Counted from the first letter of the stretch, positions 9,475-19,243 are shown. The stretch: 64,000 nucleotides of DNA from Falsochrobactrum shanghaiense (GCF_003149535.1 NZ_QGDB01000001.1:744001-808000); one strand, 5' to 3'. Numbers and translations: made by a program. Notes: generated by a model from the sequence alone, not told the origin.

Positions 9475-10884
9475 ATGAGCGCGCCGCGTACACTTTATGA
9501 CAAGATCTGGGACGACCATGTAGTGGATCAGCAGGAAGACGGGACCTGCCTCCTTTATATTGATCGCCATCTTGTGCATGAAGTGACCAGCCCGCAGGCT
9601 TTCGAGGGCTTGCGCATGGCAGGCCGCAAGGTGCGCCATCCCGAGCGCACGCTGGCCGTGGTCGATCATAATGTGCCGACCTCGCCGGACCGTATTCACG
9701 GCATCAAGAACGAGGAAAGCCGCATTCAGGTCGAGGCGCTGGCGAAGAATGCCGCCGATTTCGGCGTCGAATATTATTCCGAGCGCGACCGGCGCCAGGG
9801 CATCGTGCATATTGTCGGGCCGGAACAGGGCTTCACGCTGCCCGGCATGACCATCGTATGCGGCGACAGCCATACATCGACCCATGGCGCTTTCGGTTCG
9901 CTGGCGCATGGCATTGGCACGTCCGAGGTCGAGCATGTGCTCGCCACGCAGACGCTGATCCAGAAAAAAGCCAAGAACATGCTGGTGCGTGTCAATGGCG
10001 AGCTTGCGCCGGGCGTCACCGCCAAGGACATCACCCTTGCCATTATCGGCGAGATCGGCACCGCAGGCGGAACCGGCTATGTGATCGAATATGCGGGCGA
10101 CGCCATCCGCTCGCTTTCGATGGAAGGCCGCATGACGGTCTGCAACATGTCGATCGAGGGCGGCGCACGCGCCGGGCTGATCGCGCCTGACGAGACGACC
10201 TTTGCCTATATCAAGGACAAGCCGCGCGCGCCCAAGGGCGAGGAATTCGAACAGGCGCTGCGCTACTGGAAGACGCTGCATTCGGATGAAGGCGCGCATT
10301 TCGACAAGATCGTCGATCTGGATGCGGCCCAAATTTCCCCGATCGTCTCCTGGGGCTCTTCGCCTGAGGACGTGGTCGCCGTCACCGGCAGCGTGCCCAA
10401 CCCCGACGAGATCGAGGATGAGAACAAGCGTTCGTCCAAATGGCGCGCGCTCGATTATATGGGCCTCAAGCCCGGCACGAAAATGACGGACATCGCCATT
10501 GACCGCGTGTTCATCGGCTCGTGCACCAATGGGCGCATCGAAGACTTGCGCGCTGCGGCCAGCATGGTCGAAGGCAAGAAGGTGGCCGATGGCGTGGACG
10601 CGATGGTCGTGCCGGGATCGGGTCTCGTCAAGGAACAGGCGGAAGCCGAAGGTCTGGACAAGATTTTCATGGAAGCAGGCTTTGACTGGCGCGAGCCGGG
10701 CTGCTCGATGTGTCTTGCCATGAATGACGACCGCCTGAAGCCGGGCGAGCGCTGCGCCTCGACCTCGAACCGCAATTTTGAAGGCCGTCAGGGCTATAAG
10801 GGTCGCACGCATCTGGTCTCGCCCGCCATGGCCGCTGCCGCAGCCATTGCCGGTCACTTTGTCGATATTCGCGACTGGAAATAG
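9475..10884 (+). CDS. leuC: 3-isopropylmalate dehydratase large subunit
   Basis: Large subunit of isopropylmalate isomerase in leucine synthesis; it carries the [4Fe-4S] cluster and partners with LeuD, which is not in this window. The protein has 469 residues. Cluster cysteines are visible in [11 protein letters not shown] and in [11 protein letters not shown], and aconitase-family motifs VDHNVPTS and [20 protein letters not shown] are present. The ATG at 9475 is preceded by AAAGGAACTGGC; the longer frame from 9427 adds 16 residues with no family support. A strong terminator follows at 10903. Neighbouring genes are unrelated to leucine synthesis. Confidence 0.96.
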   Translation: MSAPRTLYDKIWDDHVVDQQEDGTCLLYIDRHLVHEVTSPQAFEGLRMAGRKVRHPERTLAVVDHNVPTSPDRIHGIKNEESRIQVEALAKNAADFGVEYYSERDRRQGIVHIVGPEQGFTLPGMTIVCGDSHTSTHGAFGSLAHGIGTSEVEHVLATQTLIQKKAKNMLVRVNGELAPGVTAKDITLAIIGEIGTAGGTGYVIEYAGDAIRSLSMEGRMTVCNMSIEGGARAGLIAPDETTFAYIKDKPRAPKGEEFEQALRYWKTLHSDEGAHFDKIVDLDAAQISPIVSWGSSPEDVVAVTGSVPNPDEIEDENKRSSKWRALDYMGLKPGTKMTDIAIDRVFIGSCTNGRIEDLRAAASMVEGKKVADGVDAMVVPGSGLVKEQAEAEGLDKIFMEAGFDWREPGCSMCLAMNDDRLKPGERCASTSNRNFEGRQGYKGRTHLVSPAMAAAAAIAGHFVDIRDWK

Positions 10885-10902
10885 GTTTCCATATTGTGCA
10901 AC

Positions 10903-10934
10903 AAAAAGCCGCTGGCAGCTCCAGCGGCTTTTTT
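10903..10934 (+). terminator. Terminator after leuC
   Basis: AAAAAGCCGCTGG (10903-10915), loop CAGCT, then CCAGCGGCTTTTTT (10921-10934). The perfect stem with A-tract and T-run could act in both directions. Confidence 0.92.
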
Positions 10935-11024
10935 ATTGGCGGATCATGACAGGCGGTTCCCACTTGCGCCGGAAATGCTCTACAATCGTGCCAAGTGCCT
11001 GGGAAGATGCGAAGGAAACATCGA

Positions 11025-11483
11025 ATGACTGAGGATCACGCCGTTGATATTGCGCGGCTTCACTTGCGGGATGCGCACGAATTCGCGCCCCTGCTTGCCA
11101 GCTATGCGCAGGCATTGAAGCGCGGCGCGCCGCGCAGGCCGGATGATTATTACGCCGAGCATCTGTTGCAGGACCGCGCCACCGAAATTCTCGGTGCGCG
11201 CGTCGATGGCAAGCTGGTCGGCTTCGTGATCTTCTTCGATCTGCCCGAACCCGTCTCAGGGCTGCGCGCGGGGCAGGTCGATCATATCTATGTGCATCAC
11301 GATCATCGCGGCAAGGGCATCGCCAAGGCGCTGATCGACGTGCTGGCCGACAAGGCCGAGGAGCGCAGCTGGTCGAAGCTCATGCTCAATGCGCCGCGCC
11401 TGCCCGAAGATGGCCGCAAGCTCTACGAACAGGTTGCGACGGCGGCAGACTGGTCGAGCTATGTGATTCGATTCGGCAGTTGA
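11025..11483 (+). CDS. GNAT family N-acetyltransferase
   Basis: A 152-residue acetyl-CoA-dependent acetyltransferase. The GNAT core is visible: GQVDHIYVHHDHRGKGIAKAL holds the beta4 strand and the R/Q-x-x-G-x-G/A pyrophosphate-binding loop, and a C-terminal LYEQVATAADWSSY segment follows. The substrate cannot be told from sequence. ATG 11025 is preferred over the GTG at 10995 because GAAGGAAA lies just upstream and the extra residues are not GNAT-like. The gene stands alone between the leuC terminator and the sdh promoter region. Confidence 0.85.
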   Translation: MTEDHAVDIARLHLRDAHEFAPLLASYAQALKRGAPRRPDDYYAEHLLQDRATEILGARVDGKLVGFVIFFDLPEPVSGLRAGQVDHIYVHHDHRGKGIAKALIDVLADKAEERSWSKLMLNAPRLPEDGRKLYEQVATAADWSSYVIRFGS

Positions 11484-11614
11484 GCTGATTTCCCTAAAGT
11501 GGATGAAATTACACATGTTTTTGATGTGATGATCTTCAATCGTTTGAATCGCTTTTTCACGTCAATGTGTCGTCGAGGTGCGACCAATTGCTATTCTTTT
11601 CACGAAAAGCATCT

Positions 11615-11671
11615 TTGACGAAATGGCGAAAGCGCAGTAGAAAGCGGCACATAGGACCGTGTATCACGGTC
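11615..11671 (+). promoter_or_regulatory. Candidate sdh promoter with inverted repeat in the leader
   Basis: The 337-bp gap 11484-11820 holds the probable sdhCDAB control region. TTGACG (11615-11620), a 17-bp spacer and TAGAAA (11638-11643) form a plausible promoter. Downstream, GACCGTG TAT CACGGTC (11655-11671) is a perfect 7-bp inverted repeat that could be an operator or RNA hairpin. A second imperfect dyad, CACATGTTTTTGATGTG, lies near 11513. An in-frame ATG at 11749 could start a longer SdhC but looks like leader. Confidence 0.4.
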
Positions 11672-11820
11672 TTGCCATAATTCTTTGGTTGCGCCGGGGC
11701 AGGTTCAATTATCTTTCATGTTCCGGGCGGCATCGAAAAGGGGTCGGAATGAACCCGCTATCAATAGCGCCCGGAAATATGGTCGTTATCGATAAAACGT
11801 CAGGGAAGCCCAAAAGAGCC

Positions 11821-12219
11821 ATGACACAAACGAGCGCAACGCGTCAGCGACCATTATCGCCGCATTTGTCGGTCTATCGGCCAAAAATCACGATGACCAT
11901 GTCGATCATTCATCGCATCACGGGGGGCGCGCTTTATTTCGGCACGCTTCTTCTCGCCGCATGGCTGATTGCGGCGGCTATCGGTGAAGATGCCTTCAAT
12001 GCGGTGAATGCTCTCTATAGTTCATGGATCGGCTATCTGGTCCTGTTCGGCTACACCTGGGCGCTGCTGCATCATCTGGCTGGCGGTGTGCGCCATTTCA
12101 TCTGGGATATGGGCGCGGGGCTTGAAAAGCATACGGCCAGCAAGATCGCCTGGGCGACGCTGGCCTTCTCGCTGCCTGTGACGATCCTCGTCTGGGTCGT
12201 TGCTTTCGCGGTGCGCTGA
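11821..12219 (+). CDS. sdhC: Succinate dehydrogenase cytochrome b556 subunit
   Basis: Membrane anchor of complex II that binds haem b and ubiquinone with SdhD. The protein has 132 residues with three hydrophobic helices (about 35-57, 65-85, 108-130). Family motifs are [12 protein letters not shown] near the N terminus, MSIIHRITG at the quinone/haem face, and [13 protein letters not shown]. The ATG at 11821 places RPLSPHL about 10 residues in, as usual. An in-frame ATG at 11749 would add 24 residues without family support. First gene of sdhCDAB. Confidence 0.93.
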   Translation: MTQTSATRQRPLSPHLSVYRPKITMTMSIIHRITGGALYFGTLLLAAWLIAAAIGEDAFNAVNALYSSWIGYLVLFGYTWALLHHLAGGVRHFIWDMGAGLEKHTASKIAWATLAFSLPVTILVWVVAFAVR

Positions 12220-12232
12220 AAGGGTATCTGAC

Positions 12233-12616
12233 ATGAACGATATGCGTACGCCTCTGGGCAAGGTTCGCGGGCTGGGTTCGGCCAAGGAAGGCACCGGTCA
12301 TTTCTGGTTCCAGCGCATGAGCGCGGTGGCGCTGGTGCCGCTGGTGCTGTTTTTCATCGGCCTGATCATTGCGCTCAACGGTGCAAGCTATGCGGAAGTG
12401 AAAGCTTCTCTGGCGCATCCGTTCACCGCACTGGTGATGGCGCTGTTCGTGCTGACCGGCGTTTATCATATGCGCCTTGGCATGCAGGTGATTATTGAAG
12501 ATTATATTCATGGCGAAGGCATGAAGATCGTGCTGGTGATGCTCAACACCTTCTTTTCGGTGGTGGTTGGCTTTGCCTGTCTTTATGCGATCCTCAAGCT
12601 GAGCTTCGGAGGTTGA
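12233..12616 (+). CDS. sdhD: Succinate dehydrogenase hydrophobic membrane anchor subunit
   Basis: Second membrane anchor of complex II. The protein has 127 residues and three helices. Motifs [18 protein letters not shown] and the later [18 protein letters not shown] are typical of alphaproteobacterial SdhD. The start ATG lies 13 bp after the sdhC stop, with GAAAGGGTATCTGAC before it. The sdhA start follows the stop by 7 bp, so the four genes should be on one transcript. Confidence 0.93.
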   Translation: MNDMRTPLGKVRGLGSAKEGTGHFWFQRMSAVALVPLVLFFIGLIIALNGASYAEVKASLAHPFTALVMALFVLTGVYHMRLGMQVIIEDYIHGEGMKIVLVMLNTFFSVVVGFACLYAILKLSFGG

Positions 12617-12623
12617 TGGCCCG

Positions 12624-14468
12624 ATGGCTAGTGCAGTAAACAACGCGGCGCCTGCTGCGGGCGGCAAGTCCTACAAGTTTGTCGATCATAAATTCGACGT
12701 CGTGGTGGTTGGCGCTGGCGGCGCGGGCCTGCGCGCGACGCTGGGCATGGCGGAGCAGGGGTTGAAGACCGCCTGCATCACCAAGGTTTTCCCCACGCGC
12801 TCGCACACGGTTGCAGCGCAGGGCGGCATTGCCGCTTCGCTCAAGAATATGGGGCCGGATAGCTGGCAATGGCACATGTACGATACCGTCAAGGGATCGG
12901 ACTGGCTCGGCGATACCGACGCCATGGAATATCTGGCGCGTGAAGCGCCTGCTGCCGTCTATGAGCTTGAGCATTATGGCGTGCCATTCTCGCGCACCGA
13001 AGAGGGCAAGATCTACCAGCGCCCCTTTGGCGGCCATATGCAGAATTTCGGCGACGGTCCTCCGGTGCAGCGCACCTGTGCCGCAGCCGACCGGACCGGC
13101 CATGCCATCCTGCACACGCTTTATGGCCAGTCGCTCAAGCATAATGCGCAGTTCTTCATCGAATATTTCGCGCTCGACCTCATCATGACCGATGGCGTGT
13201 GCACCGGCGTCGTGGCGTGGAACCTCGATGACGGCACGATCCATCGCTTCTCGGCCAAGATGGTGGTTCTGGCGACGGGCGGCTATGGCCGCGCCTATTT
13301 CTCGGCGACCTCCGCCCATACCTGCACCGGCGACGGCGGCGGCATGGTGGCGCGCACCGGCCTGCCGCTTCAGGACATGGAATTCGTGCAGTTCCATCCG
13401 ACCGGCATTTACGGCGCGGGCTGCCTGATTACCGAAGGCGCGCGCGGCGAAGGCGGCTATCTGGTCAATTCCGAAGGCGAGCGCTTCATGGAGCGTTATG
13501 CGCCTTCCGCCAAGGATCTTGCCTCGCGCGACGTGGTTTCGCGCTGCATGACCATGGAAATCCGCGCCGGTCGCGGCGTCGGTCGCAACAAGGACCATAT
13601 CTTCCTGCATCTCGACCATCTCGATCCGGCTGTGCTGCATGAGCGCCTGCCGGGCATTTCGGAATCGGCCAAGATTTTCGCAGGCGTCGATGTGACCAAG
13701 GAACCGATTCCGGTCCTGCCGACGGTTCACTATAATATGGGCGGCATTCCGACCAATTACTGGGGCGAAGTGCTCAACCCGACCGCAGAAGACCCCGACC
13801 GCGTCCAGCCGGGCCTGATGGCTGTGGGTGAAGCGGGTTGTGCTTCGGTGCATGGTGCGAACCGTCTTGGCTCTAACTCGCTGATCGATCTTGTCGTGTT
13901 CGGCCGTGCGGCTGCAATCCGCGCCGGTGAGGTTATCGACCGCACGACGAAGATTCCCGACATCAATGAGGCAGAAGTCGAAAAGATCATGGATCGTTTC
14001 GACCGCCTGCGTCATGCCAATGGTTCGACGCCGACTGCGGAACTGCGTGAAAAGATGCAGCGCACCATGCAGGAGGACGCTGCCGTGTTCCGCACAGCCG
14101 AATCGCTCCAGCAGGGCGTTGAGCGCATGCACCAGATCTGGCACGAACTGCCCGATCTCAAGGTGAGTGATCGTTCGATGATCTGGAATTCCGATCTGGT
14201 GGAAACGCTGGAGCTGGAAAACCTGATGGCCAACGCCATGACCACGGTGGTTGCGGCGGAAGCCCGCCAGGAAAGCCGCGGCGCGCATGCGCGTGAGGAT
14301 TTCCCGGACCGCGACGACGCCAACTGGCGCAAGCACAGCCTGTCCTGGCTGTCACCCAATGGCGATGTGAAGCTCGATTATCGCCCCGTTCATCTCGATC
14401 CGTTGACCACGGAAGATGAAGGCGGCATCGAGCTTGCCAAGATTGCGCCGAAAAAGCGCGTTTATTGA
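12624..14468 (+). CDS. sdhA: Succinate dehydrogenase flavoprotein subunit
   Basis: Catalytic FAD subunit of complex II, oxidising succinate to fumarate on the cytoplasmic face. The protein has 614 residues. The dinucleotide motif [12 protein letters not shown] lies at about 27-38, and the covalent-FAD histidine is H61 in [11 protein letters not shown]. Substrate-site segments include [10 protein letters not shown] and the QFHPTGIYG loop, with active-site Arg in the [14 protein letters not shown] region. The C-terminal domain is complete and ends KKRVY. The ATG is at 12624 with GGAGG nearby. The enzyme is highly conserved and the identification is secure. Confidence 0.97.
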   Translation: MASAVNNAAPAAGGKSYKFVDHKFDVVVVGAGGAGLRATLGMAEQGLKTACITKVFPTRSHTVAAQGGIAASLKNMGPDSWQWHMYDTVKGSDWLGDTDAMEYLAREAPAAVYELEHYGVPFSRTEEGKIYQRPFGGHMQNFGDGPPVQRTCAAADRTGHAILHTLYGQSLKHNAQFFIEYFALDLIMTDGVCTGVVAWNLDDGTIHRFSAKMVVLATGGYGRAYFSATSAHTCTGDGGGMVARTGLPLQDMEFVQFHPTGIYGAGCLITEGARGEGGYLVNSEGERFMERYAPSAKDLASRDVVSRCMTMEIRAGRGVGRNKDHIFLHLDHLDPAVLHERLPGISESAKIFAGVDVTKEPIPVLPTVHYNMGGIPTNYWGEVLNPTAEDPDRVQPGLMAVGEAGCASVHGANRLGSNSLIDLVVFGRAAAIRAGEVIDRTTKIPDINEAEVEKIMDRFDRLRHANGSTPTAELREKMQRTMQEDAAVFRTAESLQQGVERMHQIWHELPDLKVSDRSMIWNSDLVETLELENLMANAMTTVVAAEARQESRGAHAREDFPDRDDANWRKHSLSWLSPNGDVKLDYRPVHLDPLTTEDEGGIELAKIAPKKRVY

Positions 14469-14483
14469 TCGGGGGAATGAGCA

Positions 14484-15263
14484 ATGGTTGAACTCGCACT
14501 TCCCAAGAATTCCCGCATGCAGGAAGGCAAGACCTGGCCGCGTCCGGATGGGGCCAAGAATGTAACGGAATTCCGCATCTATCGCTGGTCGCCGGATGAC
14601 GACGCCAATCCGAGCATCGACACCTATTATGTCGACCGCGACGATTGCGGCCCGATGGTGCTGGATGGTCTGCTCTATATCAAGAACAAGATCGATCCGA
14701 CGCTGACGCTGCGCCGCTCGTGCCGCGAAGGCATTTGCGGTTCCTGCGCCATGAATATCGACGGCGCGAACACGCTGGCCTGCACCAAGGGCATGGACGA
14801 CATCAAGGGGTCCATCAAGGTCTATCCGCTGCCGCATATGCCGGTGGTCAAGGACCTCGTGCCCGACCTCAACACGTTCTATGCCCAGCACCGCTCGATT
14901 GAGCCATGGCTCAAGACGGTTTCGCCGGAGCCGCAGAAGGAATGGTTGCAGAGCCATGACGACCGCGCCAAGCTCGACGGGCTTTACGAGTGCATCCTGT
15001 GCGCCTGCTGCTCGACCTCGTGCCCGAGCTATTGGTGGAACGGTGATCGCTATCTCGGCCCCGCCGTGCTGCTTCAGGCCTATCGCTGGCTGATCGACAG
15101 CCGCGACGAAGCCAAGGGCGAGCGTCTCGATAATCTCGAAGACCCGTTCCGGCTCTATCGCTGCCACACGATCATGAACTGCACGCAGACCTGCCCCAAG
15201 GGTCTGAACCCGGCCAAGGCGATTGCCGAAATCAAGAAGATGATGGTCGAGCGCCGCGTGTAA
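14484..15263 (+). CDS. sdhB: Succinate dehydrogenase iron-sulfur subunit
   Basis: Electron-transfer subunit of complex II carrying three Fe-S clusters. The protein has 259 residues. [2Fe-2S] ligands are in [16 protein letters not shown] and LACTKG (N-terminal half); the [4Fe-4S] and [3Fe-4S] ligands are in [34 protein letters not shown]. The start ATG 14484 follows GGGGGAATGAGC. The last 14 codons and the stop are repeated about 96 bp downstream in a near-identical copy that is not part of the gene. Last gene of the operon. Confidence 0.97.
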   Translation: MVELALPKNSRMQEGKTWPRPDGAKNVTEFRIYRWSPDDDANPSIDTYYVDRDDCGPMVLDGLLYIKNKIDPTLTLRRSCREGICGSCAMNIDGANTLACTKGMDDIKGSIKVYPLPHMPVVKDLVPDLNTFYAQHRSIEPWLKTVSPEPQKEWLQSHDDRAKLDGLYECILCACCSTSCPSYWWNGDRYLGPAVLLQAYRWLIDSRDEAKGERLDNLEDPFRLYRCHTIMNCTQTCPKGLNPAKAIAEIKKMMVERRV

Positions 15264-15364
15264 GCGCGGCAATCGCTTTCTTGTATCCCTGTCGGCCTGC
15301 GGCCTCCACGCCTCTTGGTTGCCGAAATCAAGAAGATGATGGTTGAACGCCGCGTGTAAGCGCG
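15223..15364 (+). repeat. Direct repeat: sdhB 3' end duplicated downstream
   Basis: 46 bp covering the end of sdhB, its stop and the following GCGCG (15223-15268) recur at 15319-15364 with only two differences (GGTCGAG against GGTTGAA). The copies are offset by 96 bp, with a 50-bp unrelated segment between them. The second copy lies next to the operon terminator. No gene uses it. Confidence 0.9.
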
Positions 15365-15382
15365 TCAGTCATGAAATGAATG

Positions 15383-15413
15383 AAGGGGAGGCTCAAGCCT
15401 CCCCTTTTCTTTT
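15383..15413 (+). terminator. Terminator of the sdh operon
   Basis: Perfect 10-bp stem AAGGGGAGGC / GCCTCCCCTT with a TCAA loop, then TTCTTTT. It lies about 120 bp after the sdhB stop, beyond the duplicated segment, and before the VOC gene. Confidence 0.88.
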
Positions 15414-15477
15414 GCACTTGATCTTTGCCCGGCTGCACTATTTCCTTGGAAGAGGCTTATTATTGCGGAGTCGCTTC

Positions 15478-15849
15478 ATGCTTGATCATATCGGCTTCAA
15501 TATTTCCACCATGAGCAGATCGCGGGCGTTCTACGACGCTGCACTCGCGCCGCTGGGTATTACGCAGATCATGGAATTTCGCGGCTGGGTCGGCTATGGC
15601 CGCAATGGCAAGCCGGAATTCTGGATCGGCAAGCAAAAGGACGCAAGGCTGGAAGGCGTTCTGCATGTCGCCTTTTCAGCAGGCACCCGTTCGGAAGTGG
15701 ATCGCTTTCATGAAGCGGCCCTTGCCGCAGGCGGACGCGACAATGGAAAACCGGGGCTGCGCGAGCAATATCATCCCGATTATTATGCAGCCTTCGTGAT
15801 CGATCCCGACGGGCACAATATCGAGGCCGTCTGCCACCTGCCGGAATAG
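15478..15849 (+). CDS. VOC (glyoxalase/bleomycin resistance) superfamily protein
   Basis: A 123-residue single-domain member of the vicinal oxygen chelate fold. MLDHIGFNIST at the N terminus supplies a possible metal His, and DPDGHNIEAVCH at the C terminus gives the typical His/Glu pair. Members include glyoxalases, dioxygenases and antibiotic-binding proteins; the substrate is not evident here. ATG 15478 is chosen because the VOC fold begins at that residue; the longer frame from 15343 runs through the sdh terminator. The stop abuts that of the convergent Dabb gene. Confidence 0.82.
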   Translation: MLDHIGFNISTMSRSRAFYDAALAPLGITQIMEFRGWVGYGRNGKPEFWIGKQKDARLEGVLHVAFSAGTRSEVDRFHEAALAAGGRDNGKPGLREQYHPDYYAAFVIDPDGHNIEAVCHLPE

Positions 15850-16353
15850 CTATATTTCAGAGGCGTTGAAATCGAAGACGAGAACGCCGTCTTTTTCGCC
15901 AAGAAGCGGGCCGACGAAATCCTTGAAGCGCTGATGGGCCGGGTCGTAGAAGCGCGGATCACTCACGACCGGCGTGCCGACATAGTAATTGCGATCACCT
16001 TCGGAAGCGAAAGTGACGATAAAGCCTTCCTGAAAGCCGTAATCGACCCCTTCGCCGCTGTTCTGCGCGCCTGCTTCAAGGCGCAGAATATAGGGCTTGC
16101 CGTCGCGCTGCGCCTCATCCTTCAGCGCAAGGAAGCGCTCGCGCACCTCCTTGATCTGCGCGGGGGTTACGGAGGCTTTATAGTGAAACAGCACGACATG
16201 CTGCACCGTGCCGGGGCGGTAGTCGTGCGCGGTAAATGCAGCCGTGCCGATGTCGCGTTGCTCGGCATCGCGCTTTTCACGGGCCGTTATGGCTTGCGAG
16301 GAGGCGGTCGTCATCATGAGCAGCAAGGTAGCGATTGCAAAAGGCTTTTGCAT
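15850..16353 (-). CDS. Exported Dabb-domain (stress-responsive alpha-beta barrel) protein
   Basis: A 167-residue protein with a Sec signal peptide (hydrophobic core IATLLLMMTTAS, cleavage near SQA, about residue 21). A Dabb-like domain follows, beginning QHVVLFHYKASVTPAQIKEV with a typical strand-helix pattern, then YGFQEGFIVTFASEGDRNYY. Dabb domains are dimeric ferredoxin-like folds of mostly unknown function; export is unusual for the family. The neighbour on the same strand is OsmC, 76 bp upstream, so the two could share a transcript. Confidence 0.75.
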   Translation of the reverse strand: MQKPFAIATLLLMMTTASSQAITAREKRDAEQRDIGTAAFTAHDYRPGTVQHVVLFHYKASVTPAQIKEVRERFLALKDEAQRDGKPYILRLEAGAQNSGEGVDYGFQEGFIVTFASEGDRNYYVGTPVVSDPRFYDPAHQRFKDFVGPLLGEKDGVLVFDFNASEI

Positions 16354-16429
16354 CTGAAAAAATCCGGGCTGAAAAATGAATAAATAAAAATATGGAAGGC
16401 TGTCGCCAGCCCCCCATAAAAAAGCAGGT

Positions 16430-16867
16430 TCAGTTCAGTTTTGCGTCAAGCGTGACTTCGATTGCGCCCAGCGCCTTGGAGAGCGGGCAGGATTCCTTGG
16501 CCTTTTTGGCCAGCTTGTCGAAATCGTCGGCGGAAATGCCGGGAACGCTTGCCGTGAGCGTCAATGCGCTGCGGCTGATCGCAAAACCGCCGCCCGAAGC
16601 GGGGCCGACGCTGACGGTGGCGGTTGCTTCCAGTTTTTCGGCAGGCGTGCCGTGTTCGGCGAGGAAGGCTGAAAGCTGCATGGCAAAGCAGCCTGCATGG
16701 GCCGCGCCCAGAAGCTCTTCCGGATTGGTGCCTGCCTGTCCGCTTTCATCCTCGAAGCGGGCCTTGAAATCATAGGGAAGGTTTTTGAGAGCGCCGCTTT
16801 GCGTGGTCAGCGTGCCCTTGCCTTCCTTCAATGTGCCTTGCCAGACGGCCGTTGCTTTTCTGTCCAT
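16430..16867 (-). CDS. OsmC family peroxiredoxin
   Basis: A 145-residue thiol peroxidase of the OsmC/Ohr family, reducing organic peroxides. The first reactive cysteine is in AAHAGCFAMQLSAFL (near residue 60) and the second in KESCPLSKAL (near residue 127), the correct OsmC spacing. The N-terminal TAVWQGTLKEGKGTL matches the OsmC subgroup more than Ohr. GGAGAAGCTTCC precedes the ATG at 16867. A short GGCTG/CAGCC hairpin lies downstream (about 16398-16411). Probably part of stress defence. Confidence 0.88.
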   Translation of the reverse strand: MDRKATAVWQGTLKEGKGTLTTQSGALKNLPYDFKARFEDESGQAGTNPEELLGAAHAGCFAMQLSAFLAEHGTPAEKLEATATVSVGPASGGGFAISRSALTLTASVPGISADDFDKLAKKAKESCPLSKALGAIEVTLDAKLN

Positions 16868-16933
16868 GGAAGCTTCTCCTGCTCTGTCGGTTGCTTTCCA
16901 TCGACATAGGGCGCTTGCCGTCCGCTTCCAGTA

Positions 16934-18178
16934 TTAAATGGGTTCGCCCTGCAAAAGACGCGGGGTATCGCCCGAAAGACCCGCCGCCTGCTTGATGAAA
17001 TAGTTCTTCAATGCCGGAACGCGATCAACGAGGCCGAGGCCAATATCGCGGATCGAGCGGATGGCCGGATTGTCATTGGCGAAAAGCCTGGTCAAAATAT
17101 CGGTGGTGACGCCCATCTGCACCGTATCGAAGCGCCGCCAGCCCTGATAGCGCTCAAGGGCTGCGAACGAACCTATATCGAGGCCGAGCCGGTCGGTTTC
17201 GACGACGATTTCGGCAATGGCGGCGGCGTCGCGGAAGCCCAGATTGAGGCCCTGACCGGCAATCGGATGAATGCGGTGGGCGGCGTCGCCGACAAGGGCG
17301 AAACGCGGCTTCACATATTCGCGAACCAGAGTGAGGCCGAGCGGGAAGGCGCGGCGCGGCCCTTCGATGGTCAGCGCACCAAGGCGATGCCCGAAACGCT
17401 GTTCGAGTTCGGCTTCAAAGACGAAATCATCGGCGCGGATGAGCCGTTCGGCATCGGCGGTGCGTTCGGCCCAGACCAGCGAACTGCGATTGCCCGGCAG
17501 CGGCAGGATCGCGAAAGGCCCGGCAGGCAGGAAATGCTCATCCGCGCGGCCATTGTGCGGGTGTTCATGGGAAACGTTGCAGACAATGCCCGACTGGCCG
17601 TAATCCCAGTTGACGGTTTTGATGCCCGCCTGATCGCGCAGGCGCGATTTTGCGCCGTCAGCGGCAATCAGCAGGCGTGTGCGCAACGTATCGCCATTGC
17701 CGAGCCGAACCGAGACCGCTTCCGGTCCGGTCTGGAAATTTTCGACCGTCACCGCCTCGATAAAGGTGATGCCAAGTTCGTCGGCGCGATTGTGCAGGGC
17801 CGTGTTGAGGACGCGGTTTTCCACCATATGGGCGAAAGGCTCGCCGGGGTTCACATCACCGGCAAAGGTGAGAAAGACCGGGCGCACGGGATCGGAAGTG
17901 CGCGAATCGGTGATGACCATTTCGGTGATGGGCTGCGCCTGGGTTACGATTTCCTGCCAGCAGCCGATCTTGTCGAGCATGCGCGCGGCAGCGGCGGCGA
18001 TGGAAGAGGCGCGCGGATCGGTTTTCCATGCGCCTGCGGGGGCTGCGTCAATGACGGTGACGGAAAGATGCGGGGCTGCGGATTTGATGGAAACGGCGGT
18101 GACAAGGCCGACATAGCCGCCGCCTGCGATCACCACATCGTCCATAGCCGTTGTTTCTTGCTTCTTTCCGGCAGACAT
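16934..18178 (-). CDS. UbiH/UbiF/Coq6-type FAD-dependent monooxygenase
   Basis: A 414-residue flavoprotein hydroxylase of the ubiquinone-biosynthesis type. The FAD-binding VVIAGGGYVGLVTA is near residue 12. The middle conserved segment is LLIAADGAKSRLR, and the second FAD motif is FALVGDAAHRIHPIAGQGLNLGFRD. It probably hydroxylates the quinone ring. Which ring position (UbiH, UbiF or UbiL) cannot be fixed from sequence. The ATG at 18178 follows AAAGGAAATGAT and removes 16 poorly conserved residues of the longer frame. It is divergent from tesB across 109 bp, which should contain both promoters. Confidence 0.85.
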   Translation of the reverse strand: MSAGKKQETTAMDDVVIAGGGYVGLVTAVSIKSAAPHLSVTVIDAAPAGAWKTDPRASSIAAAAARMLDKIGCWQEIVTQAQPITEMVITDSRTSDPVRPVFLTFAGDVNPGEPFAHMVENRVLNTALHNRADELGITFIEAVTVENFQTGPEAVSVRLGNGDTLRTRLLIAADGAKSRLRDQAGIKTVNWDYGQSGIVCNVSHEHPHNGRADEHFLPAGPFAILPLPGNRSSLVWAERTADAERLIRADDFVFEAELEQRFGHRLGALTIEGPRRAFPLGLTLVREYVKPRFALVGDAAHRIHPIAGQGLNLGFRDAAAIAEIVVETDRLGLDIGSFAALERYQGWRRFDTVQMGVTTDILTRLFANDNPAIRSIRDIGLGLVDRVPALKNYFIKQAAGLSGDTPRLLQGEPI

Positions 18179-18287
18179 ATCATTTCCTTTCCGGTATTTG
18201 GCCAATCCCTTGACAGATTCTATCATGCAGGCCCAAAGAACTGATCCGCACTATAGCCCATATAGTGGCGCAGGGGAGAGGCTGTCC

Positions 18288-19211
18288 ATGTCCGATAATG
18301 AAAAGTCCCACTCATCGAGAAAGAAACCGGAGGTCCGGCAGCAACAGACGAAGGCAATGGAGACGCTGCTTGCGACGCTCGATCTCGAAGCGCTTGAAAT
18401 GGACCTTTTTCGCGGCAACAGCCCACAGGTCGGCTGGCAGCGGGTCTTTGGCGGGCAGGTGCTCGGGCAGCCGTTGATGGCGGCGCAACGCACGGTCGAC
18501 GCAGAGCGGCATGTGCATTCGCTTCATGCCTATTTCGTGCGTCCGGGCGATCCCGCGATTCCGATTATCTATGAAGTCGACCGAATCCGCGACGGTTCAA
18601 GCTTCAATACAAGGCGTGTGCTGGCTAGGCAGCATGGCAAGGCAATCTTCTCGCTTTCGGCGTCGTTTCAGGTCGATGAAGGCGGGCTGGATCATCAGAT
18701 CGCCATGCCGGAGGGCTTGCCGATGCCTGAAGATCTGGCCGGAGAGCGCGAGCTCAAGGAGAAATATCTGCATTTGGCCCCCGCCAATGTGCGCAAATAC
18801 TGGGAGCGCGAGCGGCCCATCGAGATCAGGCCGGTTTCGCTGACGCATTATCTCTCACGCGAGAAGCTGCCGCCCAGCCAGCATGTCTGGCTGCGGACAA
18901 AAGGCATCGTGCCCGATGACCGCGCGCTTCAGGCGGCGATCCTCGCCTATCTTTCGGATATGACGCTGCTCGACACGGCGCTGCATCCGCATGGGCGCAG
19001 CATTTTTGATCGTGACCTGCAGGCGGCGAGCCTCGATCATGCCATGTGGTTTCATCGTCCCTGCCGTCTTGATGATTGGCTGCTCTATACGCAGGATACG
19101 CCGAGCGCATCGGGCGCGCGCGGCTTCAATCGCGGCTCGCTTTATACGCGCGAAGGCGTGTTGATCGCCTCGGTGACGCAGGAAGGGCTGATCCGCGTAC
19201 ACGAGGAATGA
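18288..19211 (+). CDS. tesB: Acyl-CoA thioesterase II
   Basis: Hydrolyses medium- and long-chain acyl-CoA. The protein has 307 residues forming a double hot-dog fold. Motifs include FGGQVLGQPLMAAQRTV and HSLHAYFVRPGDP in the first repeat, and the catalytic segment SLDHAMWFHRP (Asp-Gln/Thr type) and GSLYTREGVLIASVTQEG in the second. ATG 18288 has GGGGAGAGG upstream; a later ATG at 18357 would give a protein closer to E. coli TesB length, so the first 23 residues are uncertain. It is divergent from the UbiH-type gene. In Rhizobiales, tesB is usually followed by glnK-amtB; here it is not. Confidence 0.92.
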   Translation: MSDNEKSHSSRKKPEVRQQQTKAMETLLATLDLEALEMDLFRGNSPQVGWQRVFGGQVLGQPLMAAQRTVDAERHVHSLHAYFVRPGDPAIPIIYEVDRIRDGSSFNTRRVLARQHGKAIFSLSASFQVDEGGLDHQIAMPEGLPMPEDLAGERELKEKYLHLAPANVRKYWERERPIEIRPVSLTHYLSREKLPPSQHVWLRTKGIVPDDRALQAAILAYLSDMTLLDTALHPHGRSIFDRDLQAASLDHAMWFHRPCRLDDWLLYTQDTPSASGARGFNRGSLYTREGVLIASVTQEGLIRVHEE

Positions 19212-19243
19212 ACGCTTACCTATTTTGGCTTATCTGTTTTGGC

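Noticed and set aside
12594..14336. 580-residue open frame on the - strand opposite sdhA
   Set aside because: Antisense shadow of a strongly conserved gene; no start signals or known motifs.
15319..15364. A second gene fragment (pseudogene) of sdhB
   Set aside because: Only 46 bp are repeated, so it is recorded as a repeat and not as a pseudogene.
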